Below, in pieces: positions 52,815 through 62,475 of a DNA stretch of 64,000 nt (position 1 is its first letter; each line of letters opens with the position of its first letter). The notes below the pieces were generated by a model, which saw nothing but the letters and a program-made list of their open reading frames with translations, ran no database searches and was not told where the DNA came from. A program made the position numbers and the translations under genes. This DNA comes from Litorivicinus lipolyticus (lineage in GTDB: Bacteria > Pseudomonadota > Gammaproteobacteria > Pseudomonadales > Litorivicinaceae): NCBI RefSeq assembly GCF_009650135.1, contig NZ_CP045871.1:2237001-2301000 (forward strand). The letters are read 5' to 3'.

Positions 52815-53645
52815 ATGCTGAGTTTGTCAGCATTAATGGCCCATATTACCCGGGCCAACAACGGTGCCAGCTTACCCGGACAAACTCCCTGGTACTTTCG
52901 CGGCGAAGCCGTCGGTCACTTGGCGCCCGCCGCGGTCCCCTTAGCCTCCCAGCATTTTGGGCCGGCCTTGGACGCCCAAAACAGCGACCAACTGGACGCG
53001 CTATGCAACGACATCCGCGACCAGATTGCCACGCGCTGGCACACCGAAGCCTTTGGCCTGTACACCTTGAGCGACCAGCGCATGGTCGCGACCGTGCCGC
53101 GCGGCTGTGTGCCCTACCTGGGCATCCAGGCTTTTGGTGTGCATGCCAATGGATTTGTTCGCGAGCATGGCGAGCTAAAAATGTGGGTCGCCAAACGCAG
53201 CCAAACCAAGCCGACCTTTCCAGGGCAATGGGACAACATGGTCGGCGGCGGCCTGACCGCCGGCATGAGCCCGGACGATGTGCTGGCCAAGGAAGCCGAA
53301 GAGGAAGCCGCGCTGGATATGAGCCGTGCGATATCGGTTCAGCCCGCGGGCATCCTGAGCTACTGCCATGCCAGCGACGGCGGTCTACGCAACAATGCGT
53401 TGTACCTGTACGACATCGAAGTCCCTGCCGGCTGGACCCCGACGCCCAACGACGGCGAAGTCGAACGCTTTGAGCTGTGGGATATGCCGCGACTGCGAGC
53501 CTGTATCGAGCACACCTGCGACTTTAAATACAACTGCAACCTGGTAATCATGGACTTCATGCTGCGCCACGGCGTCATTGACGCCAATGAACCCGGTTAC
53601 GAACGCCTTAAAAGCGCGCTAAACGAGCGGTTTCAAGCCGCTTAA
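52815..53645 (+). CDS. Nudix hydrolase with DUF4743 N-terminal domain
   Basis: A 276-residue protein. Residues 1-110 form the DUF4743 domain found in thiamine-pyrophosphokinase-linked proteins such as yeast YJR142W; the Nudix domain follows. The Nudix helix reads KEAEEEAAL for RExxEExGU, and the usual Glu in G-x5-E is Met here (GMSPDD). Relatives act on oxidised thiamine diphosphates. The ATG at 52815 begins MLSLSAL; a second ATG follows at 52836. The 91 bp after the Rieske gene show no clear terminator. Its 3' end overlaps the convergent small gene by 27 bp. Confidence 0.85.
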   Translation: MLSLSALMAHITRANNGASLPGQTPWYFRGEAVGHLAPAAVPLASQHFGPALDAQNSDQLDALCNDIRDQIATRWHTEAFGLYTLSDQRMVATVPRGCVPYLGIQAFGVHANGFVREHGELKMWVAKRSQTKPTFPGQWDNMVGGGLTAGMSPDDVLAKEAEEEAALDMSRAISVQPAGILSYCHASDGGLRNNALYLYDIEVPAGWTPTPNDGEVERFELWDMPRLRACIEHTCDFKYNCNLVIMDFMLRHGVIDANEPGYERLKSALNERFQAA

Positions 53646-53921
53646 ATCCATCGGGGTCTTCATGAATCGATCCGCCGGCGCCAACGGCTCATGGCCGATC
53701 ACTTCGTCATAGGCACATTGGTGCACCACCTGCGCCGACTCGAACCCCATCGACGCCAACACCGTACCGGCGGCGGTCGCGCTTTTGAATACTCGGTTGG
53801 CGCCACCGGCATCCTTTAACAGGCCGAGCCCGTTAATCCGGATCAGGTAAATAATGCCCTCATTCGCCAGAATATCTGGGACTGTTTGGCCCGCACTGGC
53901 GGCCAGTTCCGTTTCAGTCAT
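53619..53921 (-). CDS. Small protein of uncertain family (DUF6482-like)
   Basis: A 100-residue protein. A weak family resemblance to DUF6482 is suggested by the YLIRINGLGLLKD start of its core, the FKSATAAGTVLASMGF helix and the VHQCAYDEVIG segment. It starts immediately after the stop of the MerR gene (TAG-ATG), so both are on one transcript. It overlaps the Nudix gene 3' end by 27 bp. Function unknown. Confidence 0.55.
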   Translation of the reverse strand: MTETELAASAGQTVPDILANEGIIYLIRINGLGLLKDAGGANRVFKSATAAGTVLASMGFESAQVVHQCAYDEVIGHEPLAPADRFMKTPMDLSGLKPLV

Positions 53922-54869
53922 CTAATAGCCCTCAATCCCCTGGCGCAATTCGGCCAGGTAGTCACGCACCGCATGCAGACTGTTTAAGTAGGGCGAGTGC
54001 AGCTCTTGCAACAACGGCGAATTTTCGCGCACCGCAGCCCCGCCAATGAAAATCGGAATATTGTCCGGCAACTGGCGGCGCAACCGGCGCAATTCACCGG
54101 GCAAGCGCGGATCATCCGCCGGATAGGTAATCGACAGCCCGACCGCCATCGCACCACTGGCGACCGCAGCCACGGCGATCTCGTCGGCTGGAGTATTCGG
54201 GCCCAGGTAAATCGGCATCCAACCTTCGCTGGCACAGGTCACCGACACCATCAGCGCGCCCAATTCGTGCAGCTGACCACTCGGCGTGGTGATGATGACC
54301 CGCGGCGCCTCTTGGTATTCAACGCTGGCGGGGCGCATCGCGCCCAAAAAAGTCCGTATTTGCGCGGTCGCCATGTGCTCGTGGGAGATGCGCAAGCTGC
54401 CCTCGCGCGTACCTTCGCCGATGCTACGCAGCAACGGCGCGACCACATCCTCCATCAGCGTCGGTGAGGTGAACTGCAACGAGCCGCGGTACAGCAACGC
54501 ATCCAAGGCCGCCGGGTTGTGCTCGCGAATGGCGTCCATCATCGATGCGCGTAGCGCTTCCACCTCCGACCCGTCGGGCTGCTTGACGGCCTCGACCGCC
54601 GCTACCATCGGCTGATCCTGGCTAATCAGTTCGGTCAATTCCTGGCTGCTGTAACCGGCTATGTCGCTGATACGCCGGCCGTTGTCGCTGGCCCGTTTCA
54701 ACAGTTTCAGACGGTCCACGTCTTTGTCGCTGTATAGGCGTCGTCCAGTATCAGTCCGGGTCGGCTCAACCGCTTGGTAACGTTTTTCCCAGGCCCGAAT
54801 CAACTCGGGCGATAGGCCGGTGTATAGCGATACAACACGGATTGGATGGCGGGCATTGGCTGTTGTCAT
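53922..54869 (-). CDS. MerR regulator with B12-binding domain (CarH/MlrA-like)
   Basis: A 315-residue regulator. Residues 1-75 are a MerR DNA-binding domain (PIRVVSLYTGLSPELIRAWEKRY in part); a four-helix linker domain (about 105-180) and a cobalamin-binding Rossmann domain follow. The base-off B12 ligand is H201 in GQLHELGALM, with GWMPIYLGPNTP after it. In CarH-type light sensors the linker carries W-x9-EH, which caps the adenosyl group; here it is T154-x9-E164-H165, so the Trp is missing. It may bind B12 without being a CarH-type photoreceptor, or resemble MlrA. The ATG at 54869 begins the conserved domain. Confidence 0.85.
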   Translation of the reverse strand: MTTANARHPIRVVSLYTGLSPELIRAWEKRYQAVEPTRTDTGRRLYSDKDVDRLKLLKRASDNGRRISDIAGYSSQELTELISQDQPMVAAVEAVKQPDGSEVEALRASMMDAIREHNPAALDALLYRGSLQFTSPTLMEDVVAPLLRSIGEGTREGSLRISHEHMATAQIRTFLGAMRPASVEYQEAPRVIITTPSGQLHELGALMVSVTCASEGWMPIYLGPNTPADEIAVAAVASGAMAVGLSITYPADDPRLPGELRRLRRQLPDNIPIFIGGAAVRENSPLLQELHSPYLNSLHAVRDYLAELRQGIEGY

Positions 54870-54978
54870 AGTGCTAGAGTACGCGCGCCCGACTGTCCTA
54901 GACAAGCATTGAACAGAAAGGTCCGACGCCAGCCGCACGAATTGACGATAAAGTGACCCCCAGACACGAGGGAAGCAC

Positions 54979-55437
54979 ATGATTAAGCAGGGTTTTTCGT
55001 TGATTGAACTACTGGTGGCAGTGGCCATCATCGGCATCATCAGCATTTTCGCGATACCGGCCTACCAGAACCACATTAACGACCAAATCGAGCAGCAAGC
55101 ACAGCAAGCACTGCTGGACATCGCCGGTCGCCAAGAACAGTTTTATGCCGACTCACGGGCCTATGCCTGCACCTTGGCGGCGCTGAACTACAGCTTGCCC
55201 GGCGACGTCAGCACGCACTACGCGCCGACCCTGAGCACCTACCGCGGACCGATCCCGGCCAGCGCCGGTTGCAACCAAGGCACCGCCGGAGTGCCCTCCT
55301 TTACGATCGCGTTAAACCCAGCTTCATCGGCGCGCTTGGTCGGTTACCCGGCGATCCTGGTGGATGCCCGTCGCGGTAGCCTGGATGACAACGACGCCAA
55401 CGCCCTGCCCGGCGCCGGCGACACGCCCTGGGACTAA
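54979..55437 (+). CDS. pilE: Type IV minor pilin PilE
   Basis: A 152-residue type IV prepilin. The leader is MIKQG with cleavage before FSLIELL, and Glu5 is present; a hydrophobic helix follows (VAVAIIGIISIFAIPAY). The globular part has the KNQF-like GRQEQFYADSRAYACTL of minor pilin PilE. It converges on pilY1 (4-bp overlap), whereas in most relatives it follows pilY1 in the same direction. The 109 bp upstream separate it from the MerR gene. Confidence 0.9.
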   Translation: MIKQGFSLIELLVAVAIIGIISIFAIPAYQNHINDQIEQQAQQALLDIAGRQEQFYADSRAYACTLAALNYSLPGDVSTHYAPTLSTYRGPIPASAGCNQGTAGVPSFTIALNPASSARLVGYPAILVDARRGSLDDNDANALPGAGDTPWD

Positions 55438-58400
55438 TTTTCCAACTCGCGATACCAGTACTCAAGCTGGATGCCCAGGCCATTCATCATTGAACTTTGG
55501 GTAGTCAGGCCGTCAGCGTTAATCAGCTGGCGGACCTCGCCGTCCTGAAAGATCAGGGCACTGCTGTCGACGTAACCCCGGGCCTTGGGCCCAATGCTGG
55601 TTTTGTACAGGTAGCTGTCGATTTGACCATCGTCATTGCTGTCGACCCCAATCACCAGCGGGCTCCCGAGCTTAGAATCAAACACCCGCAACTGACCCAA
55701 TCCGGCCGGCGTACAGGCATTCAAGGTCGCCGTCGGTGTCCAGGTCGGCAGCGTGGCCACCCAGTTAAATACCTGGACCGACCCGGTCGCCTTTTCACCC
55801 TTGGGGAGTGGCGCCGCCCAACCGGCAACGGCGGCATTGCCGATGCTGGCGTTGGCGGCGGTCAGCAGCGTTTGATCGGCACTGGTAACGTTATCGGTGC
55901 TGGGGGTTAGCGCGGTTTGGAAGCTGTTACCGGCGCCTCCAAACACCCAGGCCGCATTCAGGTTACCGCTGGCGTCGACGATCGAGCTGTCGGCCGGATC
56001 AATCGACTTGTTGACGTCTTTGATCATGAACAGGTAATCCTGGGTTTCCTGTAACAGCGGCAACTCCTGTTGCCCAGTACCAACCAGGACCATGTTGTAG
56101 TCCTTGTGTTTCAGCGCAGCCGGCGGGTAATAAATCGCCCGCGCCAAATCGACCTGAGTCATGTCCGCATCTGCCAAGCGCTGATCGCCGGTCAGGTTTG
56201 CCAGATGGCGCACATTCCAGCGCGTGGCATCCATTCCCGAAAAGTTGATCCGCCAAACCTGGCCGGCTAAATCGCCTAGATAGGCGGCGTCAAAGAAGCC
56301 TCGCGTGTCCAAATCCATGTTCAGCGCGGTCAAGTCGCTGGGGATGGCGCTGTCCATGGCGCCCTCGTCCGTGCCATAGGCCGTGTTCGAGGCGTCCCAG
56401 GTGCTGAAGCTGTTGCTGACCCCGGCCACCGTTGACGGACCGAACCAGCGCACCAGTGCGCCCGTTCGCAAATCGACGACGTAGACCCCAATACCCATGC
56501 TGGCGTCCTGGTTGACGTTTGCCGTGCGCGGATAGGTGGCGGTGTCGACCCCGGCTGGGTCTTCCAGCTGTTCGTAGGCTTTATCGAACACCGGGTCATA
56601 GCCACCGGCGAAGATGGCGACCGGCTTGTGGACCCGCGCGTTGTCGTGGTAACCGCGCAACTTGCCCAGGCTGGGTTTCGACCAGGTCTGGCCGAGCAAT
56701 CCAAAGGCCCCGCCGCTGTCGGCATCGATCTTCCATTTGACCTTGGGTTGCAACCGGTCCGACACGTCCAGCGCGTAATACGCGCGCCCCCCACGGCGAA
56801 GGCCAAACATCAAGATGGCCTCGTCGCCGTCGGCGCTTTGGACCACGCCGTTGGGCCGGTTATCGCCACTGTTGGTGACATCGTCCAGGTACAGCGCCAT
56901 CGGTCCGTCGGCCAAAATTAGGTGCTCCCCTTCGGGGTTTTGGTAGCGTGCTTCCAGGCGCGTTTGTGCGCCGCCGGAGACCGCGGTGCACCCAGTGTTC
57001 GGACCGGCGGCATAGGCACAAAACGCTTCGTCGACCATAAACGACCACAGCTCGGAGCCGCTGGCGGTGTCGACCGCGCGCAACAGACCGTCATTGGACA
57101 GGTAAAACAGCGTTTGTTTGCTGGGGGTTGCGGCGCCGACATCGTAGTGCAGCACGACCGGGCTGGAGTGCAAGATATCCCCGTGCGGCCAATCCAATAA
57201 CCCGTCCGTGCTGGGGTCAATGCCGCGGGCGATCTTGGTTACTGCGCTGGTCTGGGTCGCGTCCAAACCAAACCGTGTCGCCAGCGCTGAAGCGTTGGTC
57301 GCGGTCAGGTGATTGGCCGCATTCGACAAATTCGCCACCGCCGTGTTGATGCGCGCATAGACCTTGCGATTGGCCGGGGTCGCCAGGAAGTCTTCGATCA
57401 ACTGCCACCCGGTGCCGCCGGCATCGCCCTTGCCGCCATCGGCATACTGGACATCATCGACGAAGCCATCGTGGGTGTCTTTGCGCAACACCAACTCTTC
57501 GGACGTGGTGCCATCATTATTGGTGACCACTTCGTAGGCCTGCAGGCCGACTTGGGTGCCGGTGCCCGCCTCGCGCGCCAGCAAACACTCGGTCACCGCA
57601 ACATCGGCACTGCCGTCGTTGTCCAGGGCCTGCTTAACGCTGTCCGGCTGCGAGCACATCAACGAATCCAATTCGCTGTCGTCGGCCACCTGGGCCAGCG
57701 ATTCTCTGTGTATCTGAAAGCGCTTCAAGGTCCCGCGCCAGCCGCGTTTAGTGGTCGGTTCAAAGAACGCCATGTAGACGTCCTGACCGGTCTCGGCACG
57801 GTCACCCGCATTGATACCCACCGCCGGGGCCGAGCGCACAGGCGTCCAGCGGCGGATGCCTTGGAGCGCGCCTTGGATCGCGTTTTTCAGGCTTTCAGCC
57901 GAATCGGCGGTGTAGAAATCGCTGTCGTCCTCGGCGAAGGTCGCCGACTTGACCAGCACTTCAGAATTCACGCCCTGGAACCCAATCACGAAATTCGACA
58001 CGTTCTGGATACCCGGCCAGGCCGCGGTCGGGATCAGGTCCGCGTTGTTCATAAAGTACGTGAGCTCGTCCAGCCAGCTAAACCGCTCAACGTTTTGCAA
58101 CCGCTGAATCGCCAGGTCCGGGTTCGGTGACGGCGCCGTCGCATCGGCGTAGCCGGCGAACTGCTGCCACGGTGATTCGCCCGGAGAGCCGACCGCGCCA
58201 CGCACGCTGACCGTGTCGGTCGACTGATTGGTCGCAACTTTCAGGTTGTCGCTGCGGGTGTACGACAGCGCGGCAATTTCGGTGTTGGCGTCACCGTCAA
58301 ACTCGGGGTCGCCGTCGGTGACTAAAATCGAGTAGTTCTTTTGACAAAGCGCCGGATCCGCCTCGGTCGGGTTGTCCGACATCGGGCTGCGATAATTGCC

Positions 58401-60983
58401 GTCGCCCAAGATGGCGCGTGGATCGTGATTGCCATCCCCGGTGCCGTTCAGCGGCGTCGAACCGGAAAAATACAGCGCTGCCTCGTACATGGTCTCGGCC
58501 AACGGCGTCGATGAATCGGCGGTGACATTGGCGATCGTCGTCAACAGCGCCTGGCGGTTGCTAATGCTGGTGTTGGCCGGGTAGTCGGCGTCCATGTCCG
58601 CCACGGCAAAGGCGACCTTACCGCCCTCGGCATTGCCCACATTGTCGGCGCTGTTGAACACCATCAAACCGAAGCGCACACCGGCGCTTTCGCTGATGAC
58701 TTGGCTGATGGCTTTTTTCGCCACACCCAAGCGCGACATGCGCCCGACCGGGTGACCGCTCGGCCCTTTGACGCCAAAGCGGAAATTCAAATAGTTGGCC
58801 GAGTAAACGTCGACCGACTGCGGCGTGGCGGTTTGGCTTTGGTAGTTGATCGGCATCTTGTAGCCGGCATTATTGGTGAACGTGGTTTCCCAAGCATCCG
58901 AATGGGTTTGGCTGGAGACGTAACCCAGGCCGGCATTCCAGCTGTTGGATGAACGCTTTAAGCCCTGGTTGTCGCCGTCGTCATAAAGACAATCATGCGT
59001 GGTTTCCCAGCGCACCTGACGGCGCGAGTAATAGGGGTATTTGACGTCATTGACGGATTTGCTGTTGCACGATCGGTTGTAGCGGCAGTTCGAGCCGGCA
59101 CTGGCGCCGTCTAGGGTGTTGCACGACTGGGCAGTGTTGTTCGTGGCCCGGCACGCAGCGCCCTCGTCCGAGGCCTTGACCCAGTTGGTTTGGCCCTGGG
59201 GGCCGGTGGTGACTTTGCTGTAATCAATGCCGCCAACGCCCAAACCGGACGTCATCACACAGCTGCCGCCGTAGCCGTATTGGACGCCCTGTTCGTTGGT
59301 AAAGTAGTCGCGGTTTTGCCACTGCCACACTGAATAGGTGGTCCAAATATTTTGGGTGCCGCCCTCAAACTGGCAACTGCCCTGGGCAAAGTTGGTCCAG
59401 TTGTTCGAGTCTTCGCAAAAGGCCTCGACCACCGATTCATTTTGAGCCACATAGGTGGCGCCATTGTTGGCGCCGGTGCGGGTGTTGACGACATTGCGAC
59501 CGGCGATGCTGGGGCAGGTCGGGCCGGGCAGGTTAACGTCCTTGGTCCACAGGTCATCGTAGTAAAACCACGGCGCGACAAACTGCGATAAATCCTTGTC
59601 GCCGTTGGGCAGGGTCGGCAGCGCCGACCAGTTTGACTGATAGGCATACCAAAATGGTCGGTGGGCCCAGCCTTGCAGGGTTGAGCTTGCGCTAAAGCCG
59701 GGGTAGGTATCTTCCAGCCACCGGTAGATCATGCGGTTGGCGGCGGGGCTGGTGTTGCTGACGTTGGCAATCGAGTCCAACCGCGAGGTGCCCTGGTAAC
59801 CACCGCCATCGGCGCGCAGCGGCGCCCAAAATGCGCTTTGGCTGGCCTCCCAGGTCTCGCCCGAATCCTTGAAGTTGTTGCTATTGGTATCACCCCACGG
59901 CCGCGCCCGGATCGGCAGGCGCTGGTTGTTCATGTAAATATCAGCCAGGGGATGCTGCAGGTTGCCACGGCTGCTGTCGTTTCGCGGCCAACCGCTGGAA
60001 TTGAAGGTCGTGCTGTTAACGCCCACCGGCGCGCTGCCACCTGGGAAGTCCGATTCGTTGACGGTGTTAACACCGCCATAGGGCTCCCAGCGCAGCCAGC
60101 GTTTGTTGCGGTAAACGCCCAGTCCTGGACCGGCTTTTAGGTCGTTGATTTCGGTCTCGGTGAAAAACGCACGCGGCGACAACACCCCGGCTTCTTGGAG
60201 CGAGCGGCGTGAGCCGACGCAGCGGTTGTGGTTGTTACCGTAGCCGGCGGAATACGAATTCGGATCACGGAAGTTGGTCAGCGCGCGCACGCCCTCTTGC
60301 ATCCAGTCTTCGCCGCGCCAGTTATTCATCGACAGCGAGGCCAAGCGCTTATCGTGCTCGTCCGTACCGGCCGGCAACCACCACAGATAGCGACGATCGT
60401 AGTTACGCAAGGTTTCGCGATCCGCCCAGTCGGTGTATTCATCCGCCGTGCCCGGCGCCATCACCTGAGTGCCACGGGGCCATGCCCGGACCCAGTTACG
60501 GAAACCCTGCGTGGTGCAATGATCTTCGTCGGCCAATAGGGCGTCGACTTCGGTGATTTCAGCCGTTGTGGCAACACCTGCGGTATCCGGCGTACAGGGC
60601 GCGTCGGCAAAAAAACCCATGGGGTTTTGTGACACGCCCTGGGCATCCCGCGCGCCGTCCCAGGTCGATGCATCCAAGACAATGTCCTGAACGTCGTATC
60701 GATCCTCGTTGCGGTCGTTCCACAGGTATTCGACGTTGGGGTCATATTCCCCCGGGTATTCTTTCCAGCCGTCCGGGGCCAGCATCGACTGGGAGTTATC
60801 CAGCACCAACAGCACGTTGGGCTCAACCACCCCGAGCGCGGACTGGGCGAAATCGCTGCGGCTGTATATATCGGTGTCGCGCGCAAAACTCGGCGCACTG
60901 ACGCCGGCCGCCAATAGCGTGGCAACAGTCAACCCCGAGGCCAAGGACAGGCTCAACAGTCGAGCCACACACAGTTTATTCAT
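55434..60983 (-). CDS. pilY1: PilY1, very large type IV pilus tip adhesin
   Basis: A 1849-residue secreted protein, against about 1160 in P. aeruginosa. The signal peptide ends near residue 35 (PSFA). A VWA-type metal site lies at D62-x-S64-x-S66 (LDNSQSM), yet the next recognisable VWA segment (LGVAKKAISQVISES) is only near residue 750, so about 680 residues are inserted. The insert is rich in Asn, Tyr, Trp and Cys. The C-terminal part is the PilC beta-propeller (DGLLRAVDTASGSELW) with a calcium-like loop at 1781-1789 (DSNDDGQID). PilY1 caps the pilus, controls retraction and binds surfaces. It overlaps pilX by one base. Confidence 0.93.
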   Translation of the reverse strand: MNKLCVARLLSLSLASGLTVATLLAAGVSAPSFARDTDIYSRSDFAQSALGVVEPNVLLVLDNSQSMLAPDGWKEYPGEYDPNVEYLWNDRNEDRYDVQDIVLDASTWDGARDAQGVSQNPMGFFADAPCTPDTAGVATTAEITEVDALLADEDHCTTQGFRNWVRAWPRGTQVMAPGTADEYTDWADRETLRNYDRRYLWWLPAGTDEHDKRLASLSMNNWRGEDWMQEGVRALTNFRDPNSYSAGYGNNHNRCVGSRRSLQEAGVLSPRAFFTETEINDLKAGPGLGVYRNKRWLRWEPYGGVNTVNESDFPGGSAPVGVNSTTFNSSGWPRNDSSRGNLQHPLADIYMNNQRLPIRARPWGDTNSNNFKDSGETWEASQSAFWAPLRADGGGYQGTSRLDSIANVSNTSPAANRMIYRWLEDTYPGFSASSTLQGWAHRPFWYAYQSNWSALPTLPNGDKDLSQFVAPWFYYDDLWTKDVNLPGPTCPSIAGRNVVNTRTGANNGATYVAQNESVVEAFCEDSNNWTNFAQGSCQFEGGTQNIWTTYSVWQWQNRDYFTNEQGVQYGYGGSCVMTSGLGVGGIDYSKVTTGPQGQTNWVKASDEGAACRATNNTAQSCNTLDGASAGSNCRYNRSCNSKSVNDVKYPYYSRRQVRWETTHDCLYDDGDNQGLKRSSNSWNAGLGYVSSQTHSDAWETTFTNNAGYKMPINYQSQTATPQSVDVYSANYLNFRFGVKGPSGHPVGRMSRLGVAKKAISQVISESAGVRFGLMVFNSADNVGNAEGGKVAFAVADMDADYPANTSISNRQALLTTIANVTADSSTPLAETMYEAALYFSGSTPLNGTGDGNHDPRAILGDGNYRSPMSDNPTEADPALCQKNYSILVTDGDPEFDGDANTEIAALSYTRSDNLKVATNQSTDTVSVRGAVGSPGESPWQQFAGYADATAPSPNPDLAIQRLQNVERFSWLDELTYFMNNADLIPTAAWPGIQNVSNFVIGFQGVNSEVLVKSATFAEDDSDFYTADSAESLKNAIQGALQGIRRWTPVRSAPAVGINAGDRAETGQDVYMAFFEPTTKRGWRGTLKRFQIHRESLAQVADDSELDSLMCSQPDSVKQALDNDGSADVAVTECLLAREAGTGTQVGLQAYEVVTNNDGTTSEELVLRKDTHDGFVDDVQYADGGKGDAGGTGWQLIEDFLATPANRKVYARINTAVANLSNAANHLTATNASALATRFGLDATQTSAVTKIARGIDPSTDGLLDWPHGDILHSSPVVLHYDVGAATPSKQTLFYLSNDGLLRAVDTASGSELWSFMVDEAFCAYAAGPNTGCTAVSGGAQTRLEARYQNPEGEHLILADGPMALYLDDVTNSGDNRPNGVVQSADGDEAILMFGLRRGGRAYYALDVSDRLQPKVKWKIDADSGGAFGLLGQTWSKPSLGKLRGYHDNARVHKPVAIFAGGYDPVFDKAYEQLEDPAGVDTATYPRTANVNQDASMGIGVYVVDLRTGALVRWFGPSTVAGVSNSFSTWDASNTAYGTDEGAMDSAIPSDLTALNMDLDTRGFFDAAYLGDLAGQVWRINFSGMDATRWNVRHLANLTGDQRLADADMTQVDLARAIYYPPAALKHKDYNMVLVGTGQQELPLLQETQDYLFMIKDVNKSIDPADSSIVDASGNLNAAWVFGGAGNSFQTALTPSTDNVTSADQTLLTAANASIGNAAVAGWAAPLPKGEKATGSVQVFNWVATLPTWTPTATLNACTPAGLGQLRVFDSKLGSPLVIGVDSNDDGQIDSYLYKTSIGPKARGYVDSSALIFQDGEVRQLINADGLTTQSSMMNGLGIQLEYWYRELEN

Positions 60984-61447
60984 CAGTAGTTACACGCATC
61001 AGGCGGCGCTAAACGCGAAGCGCCGAGGTTAATTTGAGCACGGGTGCCGGTGGCATCCCCCGTGGCCGTGCTTTCAATGTTGAACCACACACGCTTGGCG
61101 CCGGCGCCCATCATGTTGCCGCTGCCGGTGCTGCCGTCATCACCGCAAAACAGTTCGCGCACAGTGATGTCGATGGTGTCGGTGTTGAGCATGGCCGGAT
61201 TGCCGGCCAAGTTTTCGACGTCGTAATCCTGTCGCACCATGCCCGGCTGCAATTCATCCGGCGCCAGTCGCACAAAGGCGACCAGCCCTTGCTCGGCGTT
61301 TTCCCGGGTCTCGCTGAGCCATTGGCGCGCACTGGTGATCGCCAAGTCCGTGCGCAAGGTGGTCGACATGGCCACCCCAATTAGTGACAGAACGGTCAAG
61401 ATCACCAGCGTCACAATCATGGTGCTGCCGCGCGCGGACCGCTTCAT
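60983..61447 (-). CDS. pilX: Type IV minor pilin PilX
   Basis: A 154-residue minor pilin: leader MKRSARG, then STMIVTLVILTVLSLIGVA and no Glu at position 5, as usual in PilX. Part of the tip complex with PilV, PilW and PilY1. Overlaps pilW by 4 bp and pilY1 by one base. Confidence 0.88.
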   Translation of the reverse strand: MKRSARGSTMIVTLVILTVLSLIGVAMSTTLRTDLAITSARQWLSETRENAEQGLVAFVRLAPDELQPGMVRQDYDVENLAGNPAMLNTDTIDITVRELFCGDDGSTGSGNMMGAGAKRVWFNIESTATGDATGTRAQINLGASRLAPPDACNY

Positions 61448-62475
61448 AAAATCCGATTCCGTAAATTGTAGGTGCCGCCAAACAGGCTGCGATTAAATTG
61501 GCAGGCGCCGGCATCCGTGCTGTCCGTGCAATCCCAGGTGGCGCCACTGGGTAGCGTGTAGGACGACGTATCCGTGCCGCCCCGCGCGCTGGTTTCACGA
61601 ACCACCAGCGCCAGCCGAATCGACACCGCCCGCGACCAGTCAATGCCGGCACTGTCGTGCGGCGCGTAGCGATCGATTTGGCCGTTGGCATCGGCCAGGC
61701 CGATCAAGTAGTCAACCCGCTCGACGCCACTGACCAGGGGCTCTTCGATCATCGCCGGCTGGGTGCCAAGCATCGTAAGGCGTTGGCGCACCAGCATCGG
61801 CGTCGGGTCATCGCCGGCCGTACAGGTGGCCCCGGACCCGCTGGGGTTCGAGCACGGCCGCACATAATAAATCGCCGGCTGCCAGCGCATCACTTCGACC
61901 GGACCGCCGTCGGCATAGACGCGGTCTTCGAAGTTGGTCAGCAGGGCTTGGTAATCGGTATTACCAAAAAACAACGAGCCGCCACCGGGGCTGGCCTGGA
62001 CGTAGTAGCTGTCGTTAGGCAGCGGCGCCGATGCGTTATTCGGCGGTACCGGCACACCGTCAACACTGCGCACTTCCAGCACCGGCGAGGTCAGGTCAAT
62101 GTTGGTTTGGGCAATACAATCGTACGCGGCATTAGCGGCGGCGGTGTTGGCGAAACTGCGCACCTGCAGCGCCGGCCGCGTTTGGGTTGAATCCAGCACC
62201 GTGCCCTGGCAGCGGTTATTCGCAAGCCCAGTCGAAAAGCGCGCCACCAGTGGATCGTCACCGTCCATGGTGCCGTAAAACCCCGCCAGTCGAATGTGAT
62301 TACCCAGGATATCCAGCGCCACTCGACTGTTTTCCTGCAGTGCGGTTTTCGCCGTTTGATCGCGCAGCTGCTGTGAATTGGTGCTCAGCAGCGTCATCGC
62401 CGCAATTACGATCAGGCTACCCAGCAGCAGCGAGATCATCAGCTCGACCAGCGACAGACCCGATTGCGGCTTCAT
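61444..62475 (-). CDS. pilW: Type IV minor pilin PilW
   Basis: A 343-residue minor pilin with prepilin cleavage before LSLVELM (Glu5 present) and the hydrophobic helix ISLLLGSLIVIAAMTLL; the long globular domain is normal for PilW. Overlaps pilV and pilX by 4 bp each. Confidence 0.9.
   Translation of the reverse strand: MKPQSGLSLVELMISLLLGSLIVIAAMTLLSTNSQQLRDQTAKTALQENSRVALDILGNHIRLAGFYGTMDGDDPLVARFSTGLANNRCQGTVLDSTQTRPALQVRSFANTAAANAAYDCIAQTNIDLTSPVLEVRSVDGVPVPPNNASAPLPNDSYYVQASPGGGSLFFGNTDYQALLTNFEDRVYADGGPVEVMRWQPAIYYVRPCSNPSGSGATCTAGDDPTPMLVRQRLTMLGTQPAMIEEPLVSGVERVDYLIGLADANGQIDRYAPHDSAGIDWSRAVSIRLALVVRETSARGGTDTSSYTLPSGATWDCTDSTDAGACQFNRSLFGGTYNLRNRIL

Noticed and set aside
53922..54869. 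Calling the MerR protein a CarH/LitR light sensor
   Set aside because: The capping Trp of the W-x9-EH motif is a Thr, so the photoreceptor mechanism is not supported.
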